A stretch of 20,348 nucleotides of DNA from an uncultured bacterium (GCA_903904545.1 CAIVDB010000121.1:1-20348), one strand, 5' to 3'. Positions 1-8,995 are shown, counted from the stretch's first letter. Made by a program: numbers and translations. The notes: generated from the sequence alone by a model not told the origin.

Positions 1-52
1 ACTTTTTTTGTTTTTTTCTTTATGTAGGGTGCGCATTAGTGATGAATTATTA

Positions 53-80
53 TTGCTTTTGTTCGTATTTTTGTTATGCT
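53..80 (+). promoter_or_regulatory. Putative sigma70-type promoter of the arfB-argS cluster
   Basis: TTGCTT at 53-58 and TATGCT at 75-80 are separated by 16 bases, and the -10 is preceded by TG one base away (extended -10). This would give a leader of about 30 nt before the ATG at 118. The call rests on sequence pattern only. Confidence 0.45.
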
Positions 81-117
81 TTCCTAGAAAGTTCCTTTAC
101 TTGTCTTTTGTTTTTTT

Positions 118-327
118 ATGACCCCTGATCTCAAAAAATTTGAAGAAAAACGTAGGCAAAGCATCCTAGAAACTATCGGAAGCACAGTCTGGATAGGATT
201 GGAAGATTTGATTCACACCATGTGATTTGGAAAATCTCATACTAAAGAAAATCAAAAGGGATCTGCTGAGCAGATTTCTGTACAGTTAGATAAATTTGAA
301 AATCGTAAAGTTCGCAAAACGAAATAA
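118..327 (+). CDS. Small hypothetical protein, 69 aa
   Basis: The frame runs from ATG to TAA and is open only if the TGA at residue 35 (after HTM, before FGK) is read as glycine. The product is a charged soluble peptide with a Lys/Arg-rich start (DLKKFEEKRRQ) and end (ENRKVRKTK), no signal peptide and no membrane segment. I do not recognise a family. It lies 19 bases upstream of arfB on the same strand behind a plausible promoter, so it is probably the first gene of the arfB-argS transcript. There is no Shine-Dalgarno; the ATG is preceded by a T-run. Confidence 0.55.
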
Positions 328-346
328 TTTTATCTTTGTTTTTGAG

Positions 347-778
347 ATGAGAACTTCCACTCTTATAGATCAATTGATTAGCAATGAAGTAAGTTTTCAG
401 TCGAGCAAAAGCTCAGGAAAATGAGGACAAAATGTAAACAAAAGAGAAACGAAAGTGGAATTATTATTTGATATTAGCCACTCACCATCACTTACTCCTG
501 CACAAAAAGGTAAATGTATGGCGCTCGCAGGCAATGCCGTAAGCAAAGATGGCGTACTGAGAATAGTCGCTCAAGAAGAGAGATATCAGGCAAGAAATAA
601 ATTATTGACTCTAGCTCGCTTTACTGAGTTGATCAAAAAAACGCTGACCGTAGACAAAAAAAGGATCCCAACAAAAGCCCCTTCTCGAGTCAAACAGGAG
701 ACGATTAGCAGTAAAAAAGTTATTAGCAAAAAAAAATCTCTAAGACAAACCCCAAAACTTAGCTCCGATGATTTTTAA
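347..778 (+). CDS. arfB: Peptidyl-tRNA hydrolase ArfB/YaeJ-type ribosome rescue factor
   Basis: This 143-residue protein fits the ArfB (YaeJ/ICT1) family, which releases peptides from ribosomes stalled without a stop codon. The GGQ signature region reads SSGKGGQNVNKRETKVEL (residues 22-39), close to the family pattern SSGPGGQNVNK. The first Gly of GGQ, residue 26, is the TGA at 422-424. The body matches the RF-1 domain (LAGNAVSKDGVLRIVAQEER), and the tail after about residue 100 is Lys-rich (KKVISKKKSLRQTPK), as needed to occupy the empty mRNA channel. Calling from the first ATG after the TGA would lose the catalytic motif. The gene starts 19 bases after the small upstream ORF, has no Shine-Dalgarno, and is followed by argS after 15 bases. 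It lacks the codon-recognition domains of RF1/RF2, so it is not a canonical release factor. Confidence 0.92.
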
Positions 779-793
779 TTTTTATCTGTCACT

Positions 794-2683
794 ATGCTTG
801 CTCATTATATAGAAGGATTCGCCCAAACCTTAGCTACTGCAACGGGACTTCCTTATGAAGATATTTTGCCCATGATCGAAATCCCACCGGAAAATATACC
901 AGGAGATCTTGCCTTTCCTTGTTTTCAACTTGCTAAGGAATTGAAAAAGGCGCCCCCTGTCATCGCAGGAGAGATGGCGAAAAAATTAGACTGAGCTCAA
1001 TTTGAACGCTTTGAAGCGATTGGGGGATACGTCAATGCATTCGTAAACAAAGTAAAATTTATGAACCATTTCTTTTCCGATACTCAACATTCAACACTCA
1101 ACATTAAACATTCAAAATCGAAGATTTTGTTAGAATATATGGCAGCTAATCCAAATAAGCCACTTCATATCTGACATATCAGAAATGTCTGTATCGGTGA
1201 TAGTATGAGAAGAATTTTTGAGCATCTTGGATATCCAGTTTCTACCTGTAATTATGGTGATGATAGTGGAGTGAATGTTGGCTACAATATGGTCGGACAT
1301 TTGCACTATGGCATACCTTTGGACACGGAGAAAAAGTTTGATCACTACTGTGGAGAGATTTATGAAAAGATGAGACAGCTTGATGATGATGTAGAATTTA
1401 AGCAGAAATTATCAGAAGTTTTGCTTGCCATAGAAGAAGGAACAGATGAAAGAATCATGGAACTCCATCAGACCTATACCAAAGCTTGTGCCAAGGAACA
1501 ACTTAGAAGTTGTTGGAGAATCGGCGCGTATTTCGATTTCGTTGCATGGGAAACGGATGTCTTACATATGAAATTTTTTGCTTATGCATTAGAACTTTTG
1601 AAGGAAAAATGATTTGTCCGTTATGCTGATGAGGGCGATGCAAAGGGCTGTCGGATTCTCGATCTCTCGAGTCTTCCTGCATATCAAAAAGAAGAAAAAC
1701 AATATCAAATCATGATAAAGTCCGATGGCGTCGCTACCTATACTGCCAAAGATATCGCTTTTGCATTGTGGAAACTTGGATACATCAAAGAGAATTTTGG
1801 CTATGCACATTTCATTGAAGATCCAAGAGGCGTCATGATGTATACCACCACTATGGAAAAAAATGCTGGACAACACCATGATATTGGAAATTATGACAAG
1901 GCAATTACTATCATCGACAATAGACAAATCCCTCCGCAGGAGATTGTAAAATCAGCACTTCTCCTCCTCGATCCAAGCCAACATAAAGAATATTTACCGC
2001 TCGGATATGGAGTCGTCTACCTTACTCCTCAGACCTTATTGAAGCTTAAGTATACGCTTAGCGATGAAGAGAAGAAAGAAAAAAGATTGCCTTTTGCCAG
2101 TAGAAAAGGGCGAAGTGTGAGTATCGATGAGATGTTGGATATGCTGTACAAAAAAGCACATACAGAAACCAAAGCAAGAAATCTTGAAAAAGATGATACT
2201 TGGTTAGAGCAAACCGCAGAAGCAATGAGTGTCTCTGCATTGAGATTTTTCTTGATTAGAGGGGATATTTCCAAGGAGAGTATCTTTGATCTCGATGAGG
2301 CGATGGACATGCAAGGAGAGACGGGAACCTATGTTCTCTATACCTGAGCAAGGGTACAGAGCATCATCGACAGTGGAGGATATCAAGATTTTTCTAAAAT
2401 AAATTATAGCCTCTTGGATCATGAAGATGAATTTTCTTTGGTCAAAAAAATGGAATCTTTCCAGACAATCCTCAAAAGATCTGCTGAACAATTAGCTCCC
2501 CATATGATTGCTAAATTCTGTTTTGAATTGTCACAAATGGTGAATAGTTATTATGGACACGTCAAAATCCTTACGGATGATGCTGAACAAAAGAAGGTAA
2601 GACTTTTCTTACTCACTCGTGTTCGCGATACTTTGAAACAAGCGATGGATTTGATTGGACTGGTTTTTGTAGAAAGAATGTAG
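794..2683 (+). CDS. argS: Arginine--tRNA ligase (class I)
   Basis: ArgS charges tRNA-Arg in the cytoplasm. The 629-residue frame contains four TGA-glycines (residues 67, 127, 273 and 518). The N-terminal Add1-type domain (PPENIPGDLAFPCFQLAKEL) is followed by the class I signature LEYMAANPNKPLHIGHIRN, in which the Gly of HIGH is the TGA at 1172-1174. The second signature appears as FASRKGRSVSIDEMLD (about residues 434-449). A DALR anticodon-binding domain (GTYVLYTGARVQSI and onward) ends in VFVERM, near the family's usual ERM end. Length is normal. An odd Ser/His/Asn/Lys stretch at about residues 96-108 comes from a repeat-like DNA tract in the linker before the HIGH domain. It is spaced 15 bases after arfB and ends in TAG. 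Confidence 0.96.
1079..1117 (+). repeat. Degenerate CATTCAA/CAACATT-type tract inside argS
   Basis: The stretch repeats ACATTCAAC, ACTCAACATT and AAACATTCAAA units. It resembles the reverse complement of the AATGTTAAATG-type tract downstream of argS at 2689-2720 and other intergenic tracts of this window. It stays in frame and encodes Asp, Thr, Gln, His, Ser, Asn, Ile and Lys residues in the variable linker before the catalytic domain. Confidence 0.5.
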
Positions 2684-2688
2684 GCTTT

Positions 2689-2720
2689 CTAATGTTAAAT
2701 GCTTAATGATTAATGTTTAG
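2689..2720 (+). repeat. Degenerate intergenic AATGTTTAATG-type repeat tract
   Basis: Just after the argS stop, units such as AATGTTAA, ATGCTTAATG and ATTAATGTTTAGTG follow each other. No stable hairpin or T-tract is visible, so I do not call a terminator. A TATTAT hexamer at 2750-2755, in the same gap, is a possible -10 for the subtilase gene but has no good -35. Confidence 0.4.
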
Positions 2721-2776
2721 TGAAGGAAGTTTTGTAGAATTAAATTTGTCTATTATTTATCCATAGTCTTCTTCCT

Positions 2777-5700
2777 ATGAAAAATATTTTTTATGGAACT
2801 TTATTCGCGACACTTATACTTTCTTCGGCATACACTTTTGCTCAAGAGGATATTTTGTCAGCTCAAAGATATGTGACCGACGAGGTCATTGTTACCTACG
2901 CATCAGATCCAACACCCGTGCAAAAAGGACTCAATACTTCATCTGTGGATACTGAAGAAAACACCATAGGAAAAAATATTTCTGTCGTGAAAATCGAGGA
3001 AGGACAATCTGTCTGAGACGCCCTAGATAAACTAGAAAACGATCCAAATGTGGTAGCCGTTCAGCCCAACTTTAGATACCATACTTTTGCGATTTCCAAT
3101 GATCCTTATTTTTGATTATCACGATGATTATACAATACCTGACAAACGGTAAATGGCCATGTGGGCACTTCAGGAGCCGATAGCAAGTGGCTTCCTGCAT
3201 TTCAAATATTTTCTGGAATGTTTGATGCGTCACGTACGGGAGGGATCGTTGCAGTGATCGATAATGGTGGTGATCGCTTCCATCCTGAGCTTATTCATCA
3301 ACTCCGAGATGGTACTGCGTGTCTATGAATCACTGGATCTTTTCTCTGAGGATGTTTAGGGGGATTTGATTTTGTCCAGGAAGATACTGACCCCTCTCAC
3401 AATGGATCTGATCGACATGGAACGCATGTAGCAGGGATTGTCTGAGCGGAAATGAATAATGCGATAGGCAGTCTTGGTGTCGCTCCCCATGCTCGTTTGA
3501 TGATCATCAGGTCTTGAACTGGACATGACCTTACGACAGATGATGTTGTTCAGTGAATTAGTTTTGCCAAATATAATGGAGCAAAAATTATCAATGCGAG
3601 TCGATGAGGATCCGCGGCGACATGTAACGCTGCATACGATGATTTGCTCTATACCAGTATCAAAAATTTTCCATGACTCTTTATCGCTGCAGCAGGAAAT
3701 AATACGAGTGAACACAATGTGAGCTTCTATTCTATCCCTGCTGATTATGCTTTCGATACTCCCTGTCGGTCTGGATTGGACAATATTATCTCTGTTGCTG
3801 CGACGAATTCTTTGGACCAATTAGCTTCATTTTCTGATTGGAGTGCAAGTTGTGTCCATATCGCTGCTCCAGGGGATGACATTCTTAGCACCGTGCCCAA
3901 CTCTGGATATGCTTATTCCGATGGGACTTCTATGGCGACGCCTTTTGTTGCAGGAACAGTTTCACTCGCATGGAATATTAGACCCGACCTTGGTTATCTA
4001 GATATCAAGCAAGCATTGCTTAGTCAAGCACAAACACTGACGTGACTGAGTGGGAAAGTAATTTGAGGGAAGAGATTGGACATCTTTAGTACGATGAATT
4101 ACTTGCAAGTGCGAGGAATTCAATGACTCCATATCTATACCAACACAGGGAAAACATCTGAAATACTTAGTGGTACTTACCTCTCTTGAATTCAGATCTA
4201 TGCACAATGGAGTCCGACATCACTTACAGGGACATTAGTAGAATATCGTATTCGCATTATTTTCTCTGGGAACATTATTCTATCCACAGGCGTCCAAACA
4301 GCTGATGTAACGCTTCCTCTTTTGAGTTGAGATGGAATGTATACCTTTCAGGTATGGCCAGTCTTTCAGTGATGATCGACAGGAAGTTCTGCTATAAACA
4401 CATTTATCGTGGATACTGTTTCTCCAATAAATACTATTTCTTCTCATAGTAATAATCAACAAGTAACAGGCTCATCAATTGTTTTAACATGAAATCTAAT
4501 TGACACTGATTCTCTCTATTGATTGTATGTTAATGGATTTTATTTTAGTTGATTAGTAGGAGAAATTTCTTTCTGCACACGAGGGGGGAGTTGAGGTCCT
4601 CGAACATCTTGATACGATTATGGTTATTGAATAAGTACACAAGTAGTGTGTAATGCTGGAATACGTGGTGATGGACGAATAAGAGGCGATCGATCAAGAA
4701 CTATTTGACTGACTTGATGAAGTAATTTTATAGTATTAACAGGATATGACAAAGCTGGAAATACGGCATTTACATGAATCAACATTATTAGAATTAATTA
4801 TCCTAATAATGTTTCACATACTATATTGGATAAATCAACAGCAACCATTGAATTTACTACAGACATTATTGGGACTTGATTTGTAAAATATGGGTCAATC
4901 TCATGATCACTTTCTACTGTAATTATGGGTGCGTTAGGAACCCATCATGACATTACTGTAAATGGGCTTATATCAGACACAATATATTATTATCAAACAT
5001 ATGCAGTAAATGGGTTATATACAGGATTGTATTCAACGATTAGATCATTTAAGACGCCTCCTCTAGTAGATACAAATACTATTAACGGAACAATTACAGT
5101 AACTTGATGATCTGTATCTATTTCCTGAGCAACAATAACAGGAGTAAGTTTTATACGTACATGAATATTAACTATTGTAGGGGATACTCCTAACGAATAT
5201 CTTCAAATACCTACTAGCGGATTTACTATTACTTCTACTCTATGGAATGGTATTTTATTGGCTCCTAGCACCACTGATCTATGATCTATCGGAGCTGCTA
5301 ATTTTGGTGAAACATGAATTCCCTCTCAGACAGATGGTAGTATAACAAGGAACATTTTATCGACGATACAGGCCTGAGCAACTAATGATTCTCTCATTGC
5401 GAACGGTGGATATTTTACGATAAACTTTTTCGTAGCATGATGAATAAATGGGAATATACTCAAATTATATAGATCATCTGATGGGATAATTTGGGTAGAG
5501 AATACACCAGATACTACATGTACATTAAACAGTAGTTTAATATGTTCTTTTAGAACAAACCACCTTTCTTACTTCACAACCATAAAAGAGACTACAACTC
5601 TTAGTGGATGATGAGGAGGTTGAGGAGGTTGAGGATGATCCTCAGAAGAATCTTTACCCACATGTCTCTCTTCCCAATTGATATGTGTAGATGGACGATG

Positions 5701-6340
5701 GGAAAATAAACCATGAATCGCTTGTAAAAATACCAAGGCCAGTATGTCCTGTGAAATACAAACACAGATACCAACGACTGGAAAAACACTGACAGGAAAC
5801 CAGCTGAAACTTATTTTGTTTCAGACAGGATCAGAAAAATATTCTCGAGAACTTCTTTCTGCGTATCAATATGCATATAAGATAGGAATCACTACTATCC
5901 CAGATATTGCAAAGGCTAATTTGGAATGAGGGCTTAGCAGAAAAGATTTAGCAAAGATGATTGTCAATTTTGCAGTCAAAGAGCTAGAGAAAGTACCAGA
6001 TAATTCTATCGATTGTAGCTTCTCAGACATGGATAAAGAAACTCAGGAAAGACAAAACTACGCCCGCCTTGCATGTCAACTTGGTATCATGGGACGCGAT
6101 AGTAAAGGGAAAGCAATGTCGTCTTTTTCTCCCAATGGGCAAGTAACAAGGGCACAATTCGGTACTGTCCTCTCTAGAGTTCTTTGGGGAAATATATATG
6201 ATGGAGGGACAATGTATTATAGTAATCATTTGAAAGCACTCCAGAAGGTTCGTATCATCAAGAGTTCTGACAATGCTTCTTCACTAGAAAAAAGAGGATA
6301 TGTGATGCTGATGTTGATGAGATCGAGTGAATTGAAATAG
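2777..6340 (+). CDS. Secreted subtilisin-like (S8) serine protease with Ig/Fn3-like and C-terminal SLH-like domains
   Basis: One 1187-codon frame from ATG to TAG, open only with about 46 TGA codons read as Gly. A signal peptide (residues 1-22, cleavage near TFA-QE) is followed by an I9-type prodomain ending NDPNVVAVQPNFRYH. The S8 catalytic domain has Asp162 (VAVIDNGGD), His214 (DRHGTHVAGIVGAE), oxyanion Asn308 (IAAAGNN) and nucleophile Ser385 (SDGTSMATPFVAGT). After about residue 440 come beta-rich Ig-like repeats and an Fn3-like unit (about 690-765, ending YYQTYAVNGLYTGLYSTIRSF). An uninterrupted 11-Gly linker follows (944-954). From about 1020 to the end are SLH-like repeats (FSDM..., FSPNGQVTRAQFGTVLSRVLWG), suggesting attachment to the cell surface. 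Export, processing and a role in attacking or feeding on neighbours are inferred. No Shine-Dalgarno is present; the gene stands alone. Confidence 0.93.
5606..5638 (+). repeat. Eleven-codon glycine run mixing TGA and GGN
   Basis: In the subtilase frame the codons are gga, tga, tga, gga, ggt, tga, gga, ggt, tga, gga, tga, i.e. 11 consecutive glycines with five TGA codons. The DNA is a short GAGGTT/GATGAT-type microsatellite. It separates the Ig-like region from the C-terminal region. Confidence 0.85.
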
Positions 6341-6412
6341 CTTGAGGCATGAGGCTTGAAGCATGAAGCATAAAAAGATCCATAATTCGTAATTCGCAAT
6401 CCGTAATTTTAA
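6340..6412 (+). repeat. Tandem GCTTGARGCATGAR units followed by AATTCGTAATTCGCAAT-type units
   Basis: Two 14-base units, GCTTGAGGCATGAG (6340-6353) and GCTTGAAGCATGAA (6354-6367), abut a partial third GCAT. They are followed by degenerate units around ATTCGTAATTCGCAATCCG. The tract fills most of the gap between the subtilase and the transferase gene. No terminator is evident. Confidence 0.55.
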
Positions 6413-6427
6413 ATTCTAATCACTACC

Positions 6428-7522
6428 ATGCAATTCTTCTTGCATTATTTACTTCCATGGATTCTCTGAATATTTATTTTATCTTTTGGACTCTGGATAT
6501 TTCGTAAGCTCAAGGTCTTGGATAAACCAGGAAATGATTTGAAAAATACCAGAAAACCTGTCCCCACCATGATAGGAATCTTTGTGTATATAGGATTCTT
6601 CGCACTGGTAAGTATCTGCTTTCCTGATGCATTACATAGCAGTTTATTTCGAGGCTTATGTATAGGAAGTCTGCCCATTATCCTCTTTGAAATCGTAGAA
6701 GAATTGTGTTATTTGGGAAAAATAAAAATAAAAATTCCTACTGCGTTTAGATTGCTCGGACATCTCCTTGCATGATTTTTAGCAGTCTATATCTGATGAT
6801 TTGGTCCTCAAGAATTGATCTTAGGAGGCAATGTGTTTCATATTCCTGTCTGGGGATTCGCGATATTTTTTGTCATCTGGTCAATCCTGTGTATCAATGC
6901 TATCAATCGATTTGATGGAATTTATGCTCAAGCAAGTGGGGTTTCTAGCGTGGGTTTTTTAACCATCTTCTTGCTGATCCAAGTAGTGGTCTTCCAGAGT
7001 TACACCAGTTTCACTCCTGAAAATATGTATATCCTGACTACGGTCAGAGCACTTTCTTTTGTCTTATTTGTCCTCAGTTTGCTAACGACCATTGTGGAAT
7101 TCAAACCTCTGGGACTGGTAAGAGATGTGGGAATTATGTTTTATGGATTTGCGCTTGCCTACTTGTCTGTAGCAGGAGGAGCAAAGATAGGAACGCTGGT
7201 TGTTGCGTTATCTTTAGTGATCTTCGACGCGGTTTGGGTGGGTCTTCGAAGGATATTTGTTGCGAAAAAGAGTCCTTTGAAGGGTGATTATACTCATCTG
7301 CATCATAGATTGATGGGCCTCGGACGAGGCAGAAAAGAGATTAGAGCTACGGTTCGAATCTGGTCGCTTGTAATGATGATTTTGATGCTTTTGCAAGGAA
7401 CCGATAGAATGAATAAAATAATCATCTTCGTCATGATGGCACTTATTTTCTTTGGGATTAATTACTATCTTTTCGTCGTGAAGAAATTGCCTTGTGGACT
7501 TACCTTGAAAAAGGAGGAGTAA
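6428..7522 (+). CDS. Glycosyltransferase family 4 (WecA/MraY-like polyprenyl-phosphate sugar-1-phosphate transferase)
   Basis: This 364-residue integral membrane protein has about ten hydrophobic segments. It matches the PNPT family, which moves a sugar-1-phosphate from a UDP-sugar to a polyprenyl phosphate and so starts surface polysaccharide or peptidoglycan synthesis. Visible motifs are the early cytoplasmic loop RKPVPTMIGIFVYIGF (compare KPTPRLGG), NAINRFDGIYAQASG with Asn160 and Asp163 (compare NxxNxxDG), and the late HLHHRLMGLGRG with His290, His292 and His293 (compare HLHHRL of WecA/TagO). Four TGA-Gly codons occur, two of them adjacent in YIGGFG. WecA/TagO is the nearer match because of HLHHRL; the sugar cannot be told. 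The start is the ATG before the first membrane segment, and no Shine-Dalgarno is seen. It stands alone after the subtilase. Confidence 0.85.
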
Positions 7523-7558
7523 TTTCTCAACAATTGTCATTCCGGAGAGGCCCATATC

Positions 7559-7626
7559 CCCCCAGTCCCTGTCATCCCGGTGTTATTGTCCGGTTTACCG
7601 GACTGCGACCGGGATCTTACTGGGGG
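7559..7626. repeat. REP/MITE-like nested palindrome
   Basis: Three nested inverted repeats share one centre: CCCCCAGT/ACTGGGGG (7559-7566 with 7619-7626), ATCCCGGT/ACCGGGAT (7574-7581 with 7608-7615) and GTCCGG-TTTA-CCGGAC (7588-7603). Local GC is far above the surroundings. It looks like a dispersed palindromic element; it has no T-tract suited to a terminator. Confidence 0.8.
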
Positions 7627-7649
7627 CAATCTATCCAATGAAGATTCCG

Positions 7650-7674
7650 CCTACCGGCAGGCAGGCTCGCAAAG
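7650..7674 (+). repeat. 25-base dispersed repeat, copy 1
   Basis: Begins CCTACCGGCAGGC and ends GCAAAG. It aligns without gaps to copy 2 at 10831-10855, and all differences are transitions. The core CCTACCGGCAGGC is partly self-complementary. Confidence 0.6.
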
Positions 7675-7720
7675 ACTAATTACCTAGAAGTCTATGCATT
7701 ATATATTTTCTTCAATTAAT

Positions 7721-7748
7721 TTGATTTTCCTATATTTTTCACTATAAT
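7721..7748 (+). promoter_or_regulatory. Strong sigma70-type promoter upstream of dnaJ
   Basis: TTGATT (7721-7726) and consensus TATAAT (7743-7748) are separated by 16 bases. Transcription would start near 7755, giving a leader of about 180 nt before dnaJ with no ORF in it, or a separate small RNA. Confidence 0.6.
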
Positions 7749-7936
7749 ATCACACAACGCACCAAGGTGCTAGTTAGTTCAGAGAGCAGAATTCAGAGGT
7801 AAGAGGTAGGTTCAGGATTAAGGATTTAGAGTGATTTTGTGTTGTGCCTCACACCCCATAATTCACTTCTCGTAACTCAATCCATCACTCATAACTCATA
7901 ACACTTAACTCACTTTTAAATTATACATTAAAGAAC

Positions 7937-8995
7937 ATGGATTTTGACCCACAGAAGAATTATTATGAGACACTTGGAGTAAGCAAAGACGCCAGCGCAG
8001 ATGAAATCAAAAAGGCCTTTAGAAAGGCAGCGATGAAACATCATCCGGATAAAAAATGAGGAGATAAAAAAAAGTTTCAAGAAGCAAATGAGGCCTATCA
8101 AGTCATCGGCGATGACAAGAAAAAATCTCAATATGATGCCTATAGAGCAGGTGGATATACCTGAGGATTTGGTGGCCAAGGTGGCGGTGGATTCCAAGGA
8201 GGAAATTTCGATTTCTGAGATTTTGATATTGGAGATTTGATGGGAGGTATTTTTGGAGGAGGATTTGGTGGCGGTGGAAGATCCAAGGCCAATGCGGGAG
8301 GTGATGACATCACGCTTGCGATCAAGATTTCTTTCGAAGAATCTTATCTCGGTATCGAGAAAAAAATAGCCTATGAAAAAATGAAAAAGATAGCTGGAGC
8401 AAATGAACATACCTGCGAAAGCTGTAAAGGTCGCGGACAGGTCGCCCAACAAGTCCAGACTCCCTTTGGCGTGATGCAAAGTCAGGCTGCGTGTAGAGCC
8501 TGTGGAGGGATGGGGAAAACCTATACCAAAGATGGTAAGAGTTTACCTCCTGGAGGACTAGAACAAGCAAGAGAAGTTGTCGAAATCAAGATCCCTGCTG
8601 GTATCAGAGAGGGAGCATATATCAAGTTCGCTGGTAAGGGAAACGATCCTGCCGGTACCGGAAGAGCAGGCGATCTCTATGTCCAAATCAATATCTCTGC
8701 CTCTAAGGTATGGGAAAGGAAAGGAGATAACCTGTATGTCAAAACAGCAGTTACCCTCTTCGACCTTGTCTTGGGTGGTGAATGTAGCGTAGATCATCCC
8801 GAAGGAAAATTGAAGATCAAGATACCTAAGTGAACCCAAATAGGAGACATGATCAAGATCAGTGGAAAGGGATTTGGTGAAGGAGGAATCTTTAGTAGAA
8901 AAGGAGACATGTATGTCATTCCCAAGGTAGAAATTCCTAAGAAGCTTTCTAAGGAGCAAGAGAAATTATGGAGTGAATTGAAGGGAAAGAAATAG
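7937..8995 (+). CDS. dnaJ: Chaperone DnaJ (Hsp40) with a shortened zinc-binding domain
   Basis: This co-chaperone stimulates DnaK ATPase and delivers unfolded clients. The 352-residue frame contains four TGA-Gly codons. The J domain is at about residues 5-70 ([20 protein letters not shown]) with HPD at 36-38. A Gly/Phe-rich region follows at about 75-125 ([14 protein letters not shown]). The zinc region shows only two CxxCxGxG units: C160/C163 (CESCKGRGQ) and C186/C189 (CRACGGMGK), linked by a stretch with the FGVMQSQAA pattern typical between units 2 and 3 of classic DnaJ; the outer units are missing. The C-terminal substrate domains are complete ([33 protein letters not shown]). Length is slightly below the usual 370-380 because of that loss. 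No dnaK or grpE is adjacent. The ATG has no Shine-Dalgarno and ends in TAG. Confidence 0.94.

Larger units (their letters stand above)
7523..7936. other. 414-base intergenic region with repeats, a promoter and an untranslated stretch
   Basis: No coding frame is convincing here. The left part holds the nested palindrome (7559-7626) and a 25-base dispersed repeat (7650-7674). The middle holds a strong promoter-like pair (7721-7748). Downstream is a small inverted repeat GCACC-AA-GGTGC at 7759-7770, directly after the predicted transcription start, and then degenerate AACTCATAACTCATAACAC-type repeats (7859-7915) up to dnaJ. A second weak -10 (TATACA) lies about 7 bases before the dnaJ ATG. Confidence 0.6.

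Noticed and set aside
422..424. In-frame TGA codons as selenocysteine or sequencing errors
   Set aside because: They occur about 100 times, mostly at positions where families have Gly, with no sign of SECIS structures; reassignment to Gly explains all of them.
3356..3820. Minus-strand open frame of 154 codons inside the subtilase
   Set aside because: It is antisense to the S8 catalytic domain and arises because TGA in the sense strand does not stop the other strand; composition is not protein-like.
7755..7775. CIRCE heat-shock operator before dnaJ
   Set aside because: The local inverted repeat GCACC-AA-GGTGC lacks the TTAGCACTC-N9-GAGTGCTAA pattern and spacing.
7751..7846. CACACAAC and GTGTTGTG as a long inverted repeat
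   Set aside because: The arms are not complementary beyond about six bases, so this is probably chance.
8558..8959. Minus-strand open frame of 133 codons opposite dnaJ
   Set aside because: It lies wholly within the well-supported dnaJ gene, is antisense to conserved domains and has no recognisable motifs.
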